Positions 12,001-23,071 are shown, numbered from the stretch's first letter. The stretch: DNA of 64,000 nt from Ciona savignyi (GCA_000149265.1 CH002675.1:133513-197512), one strand, 5' to 3'. A program made the numbers and translations. Notes: generated by a model not told the origin, from the sequence alone.

Positions 12001-15000
12001 TGTCTCCACTGCATTTTTATTTTACTGCGATCGCTCGGTGATTTTCGTGAACTGGTTATCCAATCAGATTGAAGCTTATCAAATGCAATTCGTCTTTTTA
12101 CGCAGATTGTAAAAATAAAACAAATATGTTTCGTTCGAGTTTTAAAGCTAGCTTTTTTAGGTTTTATTATTGTTGTTTTGGTTACCAACATAAATACTAT
12201 ATGTGCGGATTGATTTAGTAGTTTCCATTAAATACTCTACTAAAGATCATCTTAACATACCTCCTTTGCTTGCTTCACGGTTGGTGAAAATCTGCAATTT
12301 AAACAAACATTGTTTTATCTAGTTAATACGTAGTAGTAATGTGGACTACGCTATACTCTTCCTACCTTGTTAAACCTTTTCCAGCATACACCGAGTTGTA
12401 GTATATACTTGTTTCCCGAATACCGATGCCGTAGTAGTGATACCTGTAAGTATACTTTGAATAGCTCCATATTATGGCATTTCGTGAATCTAATCTTGTT
12501 CTAACTGCGTTATTTTAATTTGGTTAAAAAATTAAAGGGTAAAAAATTTTTGGGTAAAAAAACAGGTAAAGAATAATATATTGTTTAAATAAAAAAATTA
12601 CCTCCTCGCTTGTAAAATAACCTATATTAAGTTATATTTAGGAATTAGCAGAATTTTAGCGGGTTCTTCGATTGCAATATAAAAAAATTTTAAAACGTAC
12701 CATGGGAAAATTTAAAATAATTCTTTAATAATCCTATAGTCCTATCTTATATAAACTGTGTAATTTTGGCATGGTGTGTATCAGGGGTTCTTAACAAGGG
12801 GTAAATTTACATATTTGCTCTACTTTTCTTGCAAGGGCCACCAAGAAGATGGGGGTAAATTATACTTTTTTCATTCGGAAAGGAGTAAACGAGACAAAAA
12901 AGGTTAAGAACCTCTGGTGTATATGAATTGACCGGACTGTTTTTTTACGTAAAAAGCATGAGGTGAGTGGTGCAATCTCTCGATTTTCTTTTACGTCGTC
13001 GCCTATAGGTAACTTTTTGCAATGTAGTTGGCAATAAGAAACACAACACAACTTAATCAATTGATTGAGCGGATGTAGATTTTACTTTTTACTCAACAAG
13101 TTAATTCAGCGAGCTAAGTTTTATCGTTCTTGTATATTTAATGTTGAGACTTTATGACTTTTTGGTGAAATGTAGCCATATCTATAAATAATTGTAGAGT
13201 AAGTTTTGTTTTGAAAAGCCTTTGTAAGATGAACAGTAACCTATGCTTAAACACATTTGTTATTCACGCATTGGTTGTTGTATATACTTTGTGTCATTTA
13301 CAGATGAACAATCTTAGTTAAAATACTATATCGGTACTTGTATTATCATAGTACATTTGATTGTCTCATGTTAAAATAGCCCGTTTTATCCGCTGTCATT
13401 TTCCCGTTTCTATGTTTACATTATGATCCATTCTTTTTTATTGTTAAGTAAAAACAAAAATTAATAAATTAAAAAGGCAACTCTTTGAACCACACATGCT
13501 GTTTGTTTTCGAAAGGTTTCTCATTAAATTTTAAGACTTTGCCAATAGGTCATAAACCTAAGTTTAAAGTACATATTTTGGGTAAATAAAGTTGAAACTA
13601 ATAAGTTTGGAATTAATAACCATCGCTAAACTTTTGGCCTGGTTTAATTAAAATTCTATTTTAATCGTTGTTTAAATAAAAGCGTTTAACTTTTGAATAG
13701 ACTGAACATTATATAATGTTTCATTTAGTCCGTTAGTATATATTTTGTTAGAAATATGTAAATATAGGTTTATAGAAAGATCAAAGCGTGTTCTATGAAT
13801 CAGCTTCTATTATTAGTACAGATTTAGGCCGTTGTCATAATATCTATGTTTCCATTAACTCTTTCTCAAACACGAGTGTTGCTTGATTTATTTTTAATAA
13901 ACATATACTGGCGCCAGCGACTGCCGTAGAATTACGACAAGACGCCATTATATATAGCCTCGGTGTGTTACTTTGTTGCACGTGCTGTTTATTTTCCTCA
14001 AACCTATGTGAACTTTTCCATTTGTTGCATTTTCACGTTAAATTCTCCTACAAATTGTTTCATACACCACACGCTTTTTATATTAAAGGATGTAATATAG
14101 ATATTTTTAGTGCGAAACCTTGCACTTAACGAAAACCATACGCAGCCTATACAAAACAGTTGCATGCCATTAGGAATAAAAAGGCAACAATCTCTTTTTT
14201 CAAATTTATCTGTTGTAGTAAACAGACTTATCGAAGAAAATTTTCAGCATTATGTTTAACCCAGCCAAAATTATACGGCATCTAGATTATTAATTACTGG
14301 TGTTTATGTACAATCGTACTTTTTAATATTAGTTCGCCATTCGCGAAACATCGACTAATTCTTGTAAATCATATATAACAAATTAATTTCAATCTTTCGA
14401 CACAAGTAGACATGTGATTGACATGCTATGAATTAAATATTGACCCATCAACGATATTACACCGAGTGTGTACACAAAGTCGAGTTGTAATTGTCTTGAT
14501 ATTAAGTCCCAAGTCCACCCGCTACCCTTTTAACCTACATTCCTGAACAGTTTGTTGACTCTTGGTCATCGACTGTTAGATACAAATAGTTCGACTTCAC
14601 TTTGTCGCACATTCAGACTGCTATACTCCCAACTGTTGCATAACTCCACTTCGACAATTATCTTCATCGTGTTATTTAATATTACGAATCAAAAACTTAC
14701 TGCGATTTGAATTTTTTATTTATTTTGAACCGATTTTTTATCAGAAAATTGACATCAATCATACATGCTTTCCATTACGAGTTTGACGAAGAAAGGTGGG
14801 CCTGGGTAAGAGCGCGCACTCTTTTGTCCTTTAATACGATCTCACTGCGCAAAATCTAATTAAAAGCCCACAGCAAATTTTAAATTATTGCTTTTTTATT
14901 GGAAGCCGTAGTCAATGCAATTAACTTACTTTGAATGACCACGCGTTCCCAGTCTTCGTGTCGTTAGTAACGGAAACTTGTGCCTTATTGTCTGGAAATA

Positions 15001-17110
15001 GGGCACGTGTCAATTAACTTATTAATCTTAATAAATCACCATTATAACTTCAATAACGTAAGTTGGCTAACCACAGCGCGTCTATAAATTTTTAAAATCT
15101 GACATCCTGGAAAATTAATTTTATAAATCTGCGTGATATTTTCAAGAGTAATTTATGATACTTAAAATACGTTGCATTTACTGCCTATCACTACGAAAAT
15201 GTATTGTTGCACCTTTCATGTTAAAAAAATTCACACCCAATAAATCAAAGCTTTTCAGAACTGCCCATATTGTAATAAATTTGTTTATATTCAAGTGAAA
15301 TTTAAATTTAAAAAAAATAAAAGTTTTGAAATAAATGTAAGATTTATGTTTATAATTTCTCGAAAATGACTTTTTGCCTAAAATTAAACGTATCATTTTG
15401 TATACAAATTTTCTTGGCAAAAAAATAACCAATCTCTGAAATGGATCACATGCATTTTAAGTACCTTGCCGAAAGTGGCAGCACAAGCCGGTTCAATGTT
15501 GCTTTTATTACAGAAATCCAGGTAATGGTTATACAATATACATCGGGCCAAACATATTCCGTCGCATATCATGTAATTCTCTTCTAGCCTGCAAAAATCA
15601 AATTAATTCAAATTTAACCATGGTGTTGATTTAATAACCAAAAGTTCAACCAAACCATATACAGGGGCTAATACTAAAACACGAAAATTAAAAATAAACG
15701 AAAATTGAATCCAAAGCAAGTTACAAATTATCCGTAATCCACTTTACCGTGAGGGGAACGAGTAATTACGGAATTATTTTGCATTTCCGTTATTTTATTT
15801 AAACTAAACGCCTAAAAATTGTAAATTAAATTTGTTTTAGGAATTAATTAGTATTAATTACGGAATTTATGTTCTGCCCATATAAAGGACGTGTTACAAT
15901 TTAGTGTGCACAAAATAGAAGGTTATAATTCATAAACGAGTCAGACTGTCTCAATTGCACACAGAAGTTGTATATCCGCAGTTTACGACTGGAAACAGGA
16001 AGATAATCTAGATTAAGAAATAATTATGCTAATCAATTTGTTTTAAACATTAAGGTTATATATCAATTGATAGGTTAGAAAAATCATTCGCAGAAATACT
16101 GCCTGTATGTAGATGAGTTGAGGTATAAACTATGCAGCAGCAGAAATGTTGAATATACGCGGATTGGTTTTAAAATAATTTAGAGTCATTTAAAACAAAA
16201 ATACCAATTTAGTGTCAAGTCAATCTTTTTCTTTTTGGTTTGTGCCATCCGCTTTACTGTCTTTACTTCACAATTCCGTTTGGTGTTCTTTTGTGACGTC
16301 ATCGAAGTCAGATACTGAGTTCCGTCTCCAGTTGTGGCCATTTTGGATAGAGGTCCATCGAAACCTAAACCGACACAAACTGCTTGTATAAATGTTCTCA
16401 CGCGTTATTTTTTCTCCTGGAACTTTCTTGACCAAGTTTTATAAAAACGCATCATATATGTAAAGGTTTTTCTAAAAAGAAGTCCTAAATGTGCTGTTTT
16501 TAAAAGTGTGTACAAAAATACTCGTTAGTATTTTTTTAATTTTAATATACTATAATCTAACTCCGTATATGTTTCAAGCAAATGCATAATTTTTGGATTT
16601 CTTTAATCTAGTGGTATCTAATATTTATGGTCCATACAAGAAGTCATTGCCGACCATATATTGTAATATCTTATTCCACTTACCGGTGGGCACGAATTAG
16701 TCGACATAGAGTGTAAAGCCCACATATACAACGGCATTTTAGCTGGATACAGTAAAATCACAAACTATTTAGCACCGAGAATACTTGTTTGCCACTAAAA
16801 CATACACTAATTATCGCCACCGCCACATCCTAACAATTATCTTTATGAAACTCCCATATTTTGGTGTTTACCTTTAACCAAGGCAACGTCAATGTGGCAA
16901 CGATTTATCAGTTGACAATCCTAAGACCCCCACTAAAACGTTATTTTCGGATATATAAACAGCCTTCAATTATTCCAACAAAATTTCAAAATAACCTGAG
17001 TCTGGCAATCTTCGTTTGTTCCCACATTCCGCCGTGGTTTCTGGGTCGTAGTTACAGTCAGCAGAGTTCGGGGTGTAATTAATCTTGCTGCAGTAGTTTA
17101 TGTTTGCCAT
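1..17110 (-). CDS. RFX6: RFX6-like (RFX4/6 class) transcription factor, partial (3' end outside window)
   Basis: Transcription factor with an RFX winged-helix DNA-binding domain, which binds X-box DNA in the nucleus. Exons in gene order: 17110-16996 (tentative first), 16379-16205, 15588-15465, 14991-14930, 12443-12366, 12291-12261, 11879-11769, 3623-3533, 3114-3001, 2754-2705, 304-145. The first seven sum to 232 whole codons. The DNA-binding domain starts at LTLNW/LEENY, then [32 protein letters not shown] and YHYYGIGI, followed by [10 protein letters not shown]. These match RFX6 better than RFX4. The 3' exons encode the extended dimerisation region: [28 protein letters not shown] and [12 protein letters not shown]. 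Splice phases agree at every junction except 11769 to 3623, where exon 3623-3533 begins one base out of phase, so a small exon or an error may lie in that 8-kb intron. Exon 3533 ends at a weak donor (GTTTTA). RFX6 directs pancreatic endocrine development in vertebrates; the role here is inferred only from the family. Confidence 0.88.
305..2704. other. Intron of the RFX6-like gene
   Basis: AT-rich sequence between the 50-bp exon 2754-2705 and exon 304-145. It contains a piggyBac-type element (1376-2265). No other coding segment or RNA gene was recognised in the remaining roughly 1.5 kb. Confidence 0.7.
1376..2265 (+). mobile_element. piggyBac-type non-autonomous element, copy 1
   Basis: Starts TTAA-CCCTTTAACTGCCG and ends with the exact inverse CGGCAGTTAAAGGG-TTAA, so it has perfect 14-bp terminal inverted repeats flanked by TTAA, the piggyBac target. 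Length 890 bp. Near 1765-1828 a short frame reads DNDSES...SSSSDEEPF then stop, which resembles the acidic Ser/Asp/Glu N terminus of piggyBac transposases; the rest of the transposase is missing. The right half carries three exact TGACGTCA sites (1942-1949, 2077-2084, 2097-2104) and one near-match at 1922-1929. It lies inside an intron of the RFX6-like gene. A deleted relative is at 18327-18830. Confidence 0.85.
3990..4695 (+). repeat. Diverged tandem repeat of about 300-345 bp
   Basis: A segment of the form agggaattcc-(c/t)c...aaactctaaattt...ggttt...aaaatat recurs at about 4002, 4347 and 4648, with a shorter echo at about 4176 (agggaatttcctaaag). The units have diverged, so boundaries are approximate. 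They lie directly left of the foldback element. No coding content was recognised. Confidence 0.5.
4733..5137 (+). repeat. 22-bp minisatellite array 1 (left arm)
   Basis: About 18 copies of a 22-bp unit, AGGCGACACGCCACTTTTTT plus CG, with a second form of the same length ending TTTTTCAG. The two forms are interspersed. Each unit contains GGCG-ACA-CGCC, a small self-complementary stem, and two or three CpGs, unlike the AT-rich surroundings. Because 22 is not a multiple of three and the unit has no stops, several frames stay open and give spurious ORFs. Confidence 0.95.
5500..5792 (+). mobile_element. tRNA-derived SINE, near full length
   Basis: About 290 bp. A tRNA-like head carries an A-box-like segment (tagtctggtggtatagtgcg) and a B-box (ggttgtaggttcgaaactgg). 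The body has the conserved ggttgtgtcct, acacactgcaatag and gtgtgttaaccccc blocks. It ends gggataaccatgaaaatcct followed by a short (TATCC)n tail. It is the best copy of the family seen many times in this window and lies inside the foldback element. Confidence 0.8.
7658..7988 (+). pseudogene. Broken PHD-finger gene (two exons) inside the foldback element
   Basis: Exon 2 starts at 7878 after a tatttag acceptor and encodes [13 protein letters not shown], then INLSKQQFQ, then YCQFCE. This is the C..C...H..C...C..C half of a PHD zinc finger. A TGA at 7965-7967 interrupts it just before the last Cys pair, where PHD fingers usually have Trp. Exon 1 (7658-7722) follows a strong acceptor (gttttcccccag) and ends at GTAAGT. 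Its upstream frame (ITFVECVKN) and downstream frame (NCGKAKTDW) differ by one base, so a frameshift is likely near 7694. The intron is kept, so this is not a processed copy. PHD fingers occur in some DNA transposons, so it may belong to the element. Confidence 0.65.
8095..8220 (+). repeat. Short direct repeat, 30-bp unit
   Basis: The block ttttctacttcatccaatat plus ggaattttag occurs at about 8095-8124 and again at 8191-8220, separated by about 66 bases. It lies in the interior of the foldback element. Function unknown. Confidence 0.8.
8820..8990 (+). mobile_element. tRNA-derived SINE, internally deleted (first copy of duplicated pair)
   Basis: Head ccggccggttagtcttgcgg with B-box ggttgcaggtgcgaaactgg, then ggttgtgtccttgggcaagg and gacattg. 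It jumps to a tail resembling ggataaataaatatgaaaat, so the middle of the family consensus is missing. A second, nearly identical copy is at 9531-9700 because of the 711-bp duplication. Confidence 0.75.
9117..9494 (-). repeat. 22-bp minisatellite array 2 (right arm, reversed)
   Basis: About 17 copies of GTGGCGTGTCGCCTCTGAAA plus AA (and the CTCGAAAAAA form), the reverse complement of the array 1 unit. The first units are degenerate (ggcatgtcgcttcgg), as expected at an array edge. Confidence 0.95.
9531..9700 (+). mobile_element. tRNA-derived SINE, internally deleted (second copy of duplicated pair)
   Basis: Nearly identical to 8820-8990 with one base missing in the run before the B-box. It is present through segmental duplication, not a separate insertion, because the flanking sequence is duplicated too. 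Confidence 0.75.
9829..10706 (-). repeat. 22-bp minisatellite array 3 (right arm, reversed; contains gap)
   Basis: About 40 unit-lengths of the same 22-bp repeat in the orientation of array 2, interrupted by 100 N at 10217-10316. The last five or six units near the right end share an unusual variant (CTCTAAAATA), indicating local homogenisation. The array ends at GTGTCGCATGCGACA, the mirror image of the start of array 1. Confidence 0.95.
10217..10316. other. Assembly gap, 100 N
   Basis: Run of exactly 100 N inside the minisatellite, so the array's true length is unknown. Confidence 0.99.
11601..11705 (+). mobile_element. SINE fragment (body)
   Basis: Contains cagttgtgttttt-ggcaaagcactta-gggacattgcacgaac and acactgcaatagcaacagtaac, which match the middle of the tRNA-derived SINE family. 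Head and tail are missing. It is next to exon 11879-11769 of the RFX6-like gene. Confidence 0.55.
12782..12916. mobile_element. Short hAT-like MITE
   Basis: Termini CAGGGGTTCTTAAC and GTTAAGAACCTCTG are inverted repeats. The flanking 8 bases, gtgtgtat and gtgtatat, match at 7 of 8, fitting a hAT-type 8-bp target duplication. 135 bp, no coding content. It lies in an intron of the RFX6-like gene. Confidence 0.6.
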
Positions 17111-17188
17111 TTGCGATGTTAAAGGGCATGAAATTAGCCCAAGAACCATATTATAACAACACCTAATATTGTCCTTGGTAAATTGCAT
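16996..17188 (-). CDS. Tentative first coding exon of the RFX6-like gene
   Basis: Open reading frame on the minus strand with possible ATGs at 17188 and 17110. The second has a better start context (caaATGGCa). It contains [14 protein letters not shown] and KRRLPDS and ends at a GTTATT donor at 16995, leaving one base of a codon. The next exon (16379-16205, acceptor ...acaagcag) needs exactly that phase, giving a continuous frame into the RFX domain. N termini of RFX6 proteins are poorly conserved, so homology cannot confirm this exon. The alternative is that translation starts at the ATG at 16341 inside the second exon. Confidence 0.35.
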
Positions 17189-18326
17189 CGATTACATTTA
17201 AAAAATACACATTTGATTTCGTATTAGAAGAAATAAAATTTGTTTTTCGACTAGATAAAATATTACTTTTATATTTTATAACTTTTAACTAAAGATGGTT
17301 GGCAGCTGCCGGTATACCGACATACAACTAAACAATACTGTAATGAATTGCCAACTTAATAATTACGATGAGAAAACAAATTTTACCTTTTGTAAATAAA
17401 GAGATTAAGAGAAACACAATAAGACCATATTTACTTGTTTTGCCGAATTGTCGTTGAGAGTGTGACTGATCACAAACAAAATTTAAAAAGGTATATTACT
17501 ATCAAAACGTGCTTTTGCAATATTTTTTAATGGTTTCTTACTTTTTATTTTTTAATTTCGTAATATTTACTTAAAAATGAGCCTGTTTTTTGACAACCTG
17601 ACTTTATTTTCTATTTTTAACCTCTGTTCAAATTTTTAAGACAATTTTTGCCTCAATTACGTCGATCTAAGATTAAATAGTCGTTCTGGCGTACGCCTTG
17701 TTCTTAAATAGCTATTTATTGACTCAATTGTTAATATGATAGCCTATGTGGTGCCTATCATATAATTTCTTTTGTTTGCCGATGTGTAACGAGCTTAAAT
17801 CACACTGTTTGATATGCCGCATGTTTACCATGCTAATTACTTAAAGCTATACTTCCATAACTTATTTTCTTCGGATCTCTTATTATGGGACCCTCACATA
17901 AAATATTTTTTACAATATATAATACCGTATTAATAATGGTCCCACTTTTTTTTACTTGAATATAATTTTTAGCGGAAACTTATAATTTACAACTCGCCCT
18001 TTGATGATAAAGGGTTTCATTGACATCGCAAATGCAAAGTATTTACGTCAGCCATAAATATGCCGAATCAGTTGATGTACTTTTTGAGAACTTTTTCGCG
18101 GCACACTTGCTTTTAAGTTGGTCGATCGAGAAAATGTGTTTTAAGATTGGTCATACAAAATTTGTATTTTCCAACTTTTGTGCTTAGGAAGAGGATGTTG
18201 TTTAAGGTCTTTGTCGATAACTTTATTGTATATTAAAACACGCCATACAGGAAATCCGGATATAAAATCACCTTAGTAAACACAATTTCCTACATTTTTT
18301 CTGCACAAATCATGTAGACCGATATG

Positions 18327-18830
18327 TTAACCCTTTAACTGCCGCTTCTGGAAGCAGCAGTTGTGCTCGTTTTTTAGTAGTTCTAGCAATAAAGATCATT
18401 TTTGAAGATGTTTTGCATCATGTTTGTTTTCCTGTGGCTATGTGTTTGTGTTTCATTGAGCAAAAGTACAAAAAACAAATTTTTTGATTTGCGTATTTCG
18501 ACGTCATCATTCAAGCTGTGAGGTCATCACAAAAAGAGTACTACAAAAATGGTCCAAAGATAATCATAAATAACTTTGCTACATACTGTTTTGTGTGTAA
18601 ATAAGATAAAAAGAGAGTTTTTGTTGATCTAAATAGTATTACATGACGTCATTGCACAATGTGTGACGTCTTCAAAATTTTACTAATATAAAAAAAAAAG
18701 AAAATTTATTACTGAACAACTTTTCTGTTCATATCATGCTTACATCAATAGTTTTTTGTACAGAAGCTTCTCACCTAAGGTGAATTAGCCGAAAAATGAC
18801 CTAAAAAACAGCCGGCAGTTAAAGGGTTAA
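18327..18830 (+). mobile_element. piggyBac-type non-autonomous element, copy 2 (internally deleted)
   Basis: Same TTAA-CCCTTTAACTGCCG terminus and inverse at the right end as the element at 1376-2265, here 504 bp. The left half (about 390 bp) is deleted. The remainder is clearly homologous, including gaagatgttttgcatca and the block with TGACGTCA at 18644-18651. Other CRE-like sites have point changes (gtgaggtcatc, gtgacgtcttc). Confidence 0.85.
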
Positions 18831-20639
18831 TATGGCAGCCACAACAAAACCAGTAAAGAAATGTGCACATTCAGCAGTTTAGGTGCGATTCGGTTGCTAT
18901 TTTTGCGGCTCGTAACCGACATGTAGTGTCAGGTCAAGGTCCAAGCAAAACTTCGATTTTTTTGTTATTCACCGCAATATAACTTATATGTGCCTGAACA
19001 TATTCTGACAATTTGTTTTGTTGTTTCTCCTTTAAAATACGAAACTTAAAAAAGCTTAAATGTCAATTAAAAAAGAAACCGAAGAAACGGTAAAACGATA
19101 GAAGTTACAGCACGTGTTGAATACAAATAAATAAACGAGTTAATCAAAAACGGAAACTGCGGTAAAACCCCAATATATCTGAAAATATAATTTTAAATGT
19201 ACACATACAAGTTTGGTGGTCACGGTTTCGAAACCATGCCGGTTTAAAAAATAAGCATAAATCATGTTCTCAGCTCAGGTTAAAATCACATGTATGGTAT
19301 GGTGAATACACAATTACCGCGTTTATTGCGCTTTGCAGTATGTATACATTGCGTGTGTGTGTTAGCAATGGAATCGGAAAAGTTTGTGGGAAGTAGGACT
19401 CGCGAGAATATATCTTGTTTGAACTCCGATTGCTCGAAGATCAAAGTTCTTGCGTGCCGAATATCTCATTATTGCGGAATTGGACAGTCAGAAGGAGAGT
19501 ATTGTTTGGTAATACAACTTGCTTGGTTTCCAAAGCGATTTTAAGCATTTTTCAGCCTAGGACTATAAACAATTGGAATAAACATATAATCCTGTGTGTC
19601 AACATTTGTATTCTGTCCTCTATGTTAAATCGTACTCTCTTTTCGATCTGATAACGCAAAACGAATTGCAAACCGCGCCATTCTTACAACTGAGTCCTGG
19701 ATTGGATATTTTCTTCCTTCCTGTTTGCGTGAGCTTGTGTTTATCGAAATTTGGGGAAAACGGTTAAAGATTGGCATTAAATGCCTGTAGAGACGTATGT
19801 TTAACATCTTTGCAGTGAAATCAGACCAAATTAATTTAAAATTGGATAAACATATCCAGCGTCATGATCGTTAAAGAATAAAATGCTGAGAAAAAATCTT
19901 TATTATGTTTTCTACTAAAGCTGAAAGTTTTAGTCCTATTTGATCACTCCTTCAATAATAATATAAACGTACAGGACACCTCTCCCCATGTAAGGCGCTT
20001 GAAAATTATACTTTATAAATTTGCAGTATATTATAAATTTATAAATTTGCAGTATGTCCTTCAGTAATTAATATAAATGAGTACCATTTAACATTTTGGG
20101 TAAGTGAACCAAGTTTAAATTAATTCAAACATAAGCAAATATGATGGTAGCTATCGTTTCGATGGACGCTCATCGTTAGAAAATAAGAAGCTAAAACACC
20201 CCTCTAGTGGTTGATGATCTCTATATTTTAGACCGCATTGGGGCGGGAAGGAGTTAAAACTTGAAGTAATTTTAACGAATGAAGTATAGTGCACTGTAGT
20301 ATGGCCGCATGGTTAAAATGCGAAAACAATCTAAACCATAGGAAGCCGGCCAATTGAAGCTTGGATGTGCAACTTAAATTCACAAGCCTTCCAATTTGTA
20401 TTTACAAATTTTGAGCTGGTACTCTTCAATACCCTTTATATCACGAAGCACTGCTCCACTTTTACAAAACTTCACAGCTAAACTAAAACACCGGCACGCA
20501 ACCTAGCACATGCTGACTCCAAACAAACATCGAGGAATCATCACCATTGTTACATAGCAAAACACTCATTTAAGTACCATGAAGAGAGGACCACATGTCA
20601 TTTTCGGTCGAGCATAGAGGTATATATTAATTGGTCATA

Positions 20640-20995
20640 CGCCATCTATAGAGTGTCAACCCCAACTACTCCCTTTGACTGTAAGCTTTATGTTTTGCAA
20701 GGAGAAACGATCGGGTTACCTCTAGTCTTATTGATCTTATATAAAGAGTATAGCATTTGTTTTTGCAAACAGAAACTATTTTATTATTATTGTATATTTT
20801 TACCGGGCTAAGTCTCGAATTCATGATGGGCTGTTCAGGAATAAAGCATTTTTATACAGGGTTCGGTACATGAATATATCGCTTAACCATTCGTCCGTAC
20901 AACCGTTCAAGCATAAACTATTGGTTCCCAAGTTACTAGTTCAAACTTGATAACTATGTTTTCTGAAATAAATATTCACGTTATTGTAAAAAAAC
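20640..20995 (+). repeat. Dispersed repeat, copy 1 of a diverged pair
   Basis: Blocks agtgtcaacc, tataaagagtata-cat, tgcaa-cagaaact, ttcccaagttac and atgttttc-gaa-taaa...attcacgtt occur in the same order at about 23270-23500. Spacing differs and the copies are diverged. Type of element unknown. Confidence 0.5.
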
Positions 20996-21275
20996 GCCAA
21001 AGCCAAAAAATGCTATTTATCTAAAAAATGTTCTACTCGGTTAAAGCAGTTTTATTTTTCACACTGGACATTAAAATATCACTTATGTATTTGATATATA
21101 GGTTTGGGAAATTTTTGTTAGAATACGACTAAATATTTCATTTCATATTCATTATACACAATAGTGAACACCTATAAAATTTTGACCTCGATTCGCTATT
21201 TTCCTCATTTCCTGTTTGCGTGTGGTTGATTTATATGTGTATTGGATGCCTTTATATATGTACGCATTACATAAC

Positions 21276-21568
21276 GTAGTAGGTCAGTGCGTTGCTTTTT
21301 AACCAAATGATTGCAGGTTTTAAATTAATCGCTACCTATATCGGTTGTGTCCTTGGGCAAGAAACTTACCGGATATTGTCTAAACCCCGTGGAATAATAG
21401 GTTCTAGCAAATTAAGGAACTGCATAATTATACAACAACAAACACATTGAAATAGATACGGTAAACCGACGGTGAGCGAGAAGTAATCTAATGATTGCTC
21501 TTGTGTTAACGCCCATTACGTTTTCCCATCCACGGGGATAAACATAAATATCCTAAACCCTATCCCTA
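21276..21568 (+). mobile_element. tRNA-derived SINE, diverged full-length copy
   Basis: Head gtagtaggtcagtgcgttgc with a weakened B-box (attgcaggttttaaattaat), then ggttgtgtccttgggcaaga, tacaacaacaaacacattga, gaagtaatctaatgattgct and cacggggataaacataaata with tatcc-rich tail. More diverged than the copy at 5500-5792. Confidence 0.7.
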
Positions 21569-22400
21569 TTTTATTTCTAATTGTATTTTTCTATATCATG
21601 TTTTATATTTTTACCTTTCTTTAGAGTAAATACTTTACACTTTCCTCTTTTTTACATTTTTCCGGTCGTGGAGAAGGAGGTTGCAATAGTGGGGCACGGT
21701 AGTTTAGGGCTTTAATTTTTATAGTGGAAAATTACCTTTTGTCGGCCATACAGCTGCTGTGCATATTTTCAGAGGATACACTTTAAATCTGGTTTCACGT
21801 ACCGCAAATAAATACTTTAATATTAATTGAAATAGTACACACAGCGAAAAAAACAACATCTGGTCTTCTACTGTTCGCGTTACATCTTTCCAGTGATCGG
21901 TAATGATATTTAAGACCGACAACTGCACTGTCTCTGGTAAAGGTGTGTTTTGCATGACAGTTTGGGCACCCGGATGGCGAAATTGGAAAATAAATAGTCC
22001 ACCATACAGATTACACATTCCACTTAGTTATACCGCTTCGACATTTTCTATAAACAATCGTCACGTTAGATGCAGCTCTGCTGGCTTGTCATGTGATGGA
22101 TAGCATAGTCATTTCACGTCAGTCTCAAAACGTTCCCACAAACATGCTTCTGTTGACGGGTTCAAACTATTTTATCTGGCCGCGATTCGGAAAATTGGCA
22201 CTGTATCATTTATGCAGCAGCGGGAAAGTCCGAACTGAATGACTTATCGAAGCCATGTTATGTGTGATATTGGGGCAGTCTTTAGCATAAAGTTGGCTGC
22301 CATCCAATTCTCTGTTAATTTTTTTTCATCTTATTAAAAGGATTTTATTTTGTATTCATTCAATTAGCAATTATGATGTTTGTTAAGTTTGTTTTCTTTA

Positions 22401-23071
22401 CTCTAAAGCAGGGGTGGGCAACATACGGCCCGCGGGCCGGATCCGACCCGTGAAGGGATTTTGACCGCCCCCAGACTGTATTTAATAATAACCTGTAATG
22501 TGGCCCAGGTTCGGCCCGCTGTAATGTGGTCCAACGCATCATTCCTAAAAGTTGCCTATCGTTCTACTCTTACCGCACTGTTAATGCGAGCTGGTAAAAT
22601 AAACAATTGCCTATGTAAACAAACAATTGTGTTCACCCACTACTGGGTATTGTGTAACAACGTGTTACAACGGGTTAGTTTTTCTTTAGCTGTTATCAGT
22701 TATATTCAAATTTCAAATATAAATTGATTTTATAAATTATTAACCATAAAATATCCTAAGAAACGTAAATTTGAAAGAGAGTGTCGAGAATTTAACAAAG
22801 ATTGGATACCGAATAATTTTTGCAAAGGTTGGCAACAAAGCAGTATGTTTACTGTATGGTCAGAGTGTTGCGTTAGTAAAAGAGTACAACATTAGTCGTC
22901 ATTATTTGACGATACATGGAAACTATGCCAATAATTTAGTAAATAAATATATGTGGTTAAGTTATTGAATATTTTTCATCTAATAATCCGGCCCAGTGAG
23001 AACTTCATTTTCCACATCTGGCCCGCCGCCTACCTAGACAATGCTGATGTTTTGGCTCGACTGCTCTAAAG
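22401..23071 (+). mobile_element. hAT element (22409-23063) with 8-bp target duplication
   Basis: CTCTAAAG occurs at 22401-22408 and 23064-23071. The element starts CAGGGGTGGGCAACATACGG and ends in CTG, typical hAT ends with tccggccc/ggcccgc-rich subterminal sequence. At 655 bp it is a deletion derivative. It keeps a decayed N-terminal transposase fragment with a BED-type zinc finger (22761-22968). Confidence 0.85.
22761..22968 (+). pseudogene. BED-finger fragment of a hAT transposase (ZBED/GTF2IRD2-like)
   Basis: One frame reads KRKFERECREFNKDWIPNNF. After a one-base frame change near 22820, the next reads KAVCLLYGQSVALVKEYNIS followed by RHYLTIHGNYANNL. This is the C..C...H....H pattern and wording of the BED finger at the start of hAT transposases, with the second Cys replaced by Tyr. 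Frameshift and lost Cys show it is not functional. Confidence 0.75.

Noticed and set aside
16260-16310. TGACGTCA in the RFX6-like exon 16379-16205 and at the start codon of the peptide gene as regulatory CREs
   Set aside because: Both lie in coding sequence, are single copies, and may occur by chance; no evidence that they are bound.
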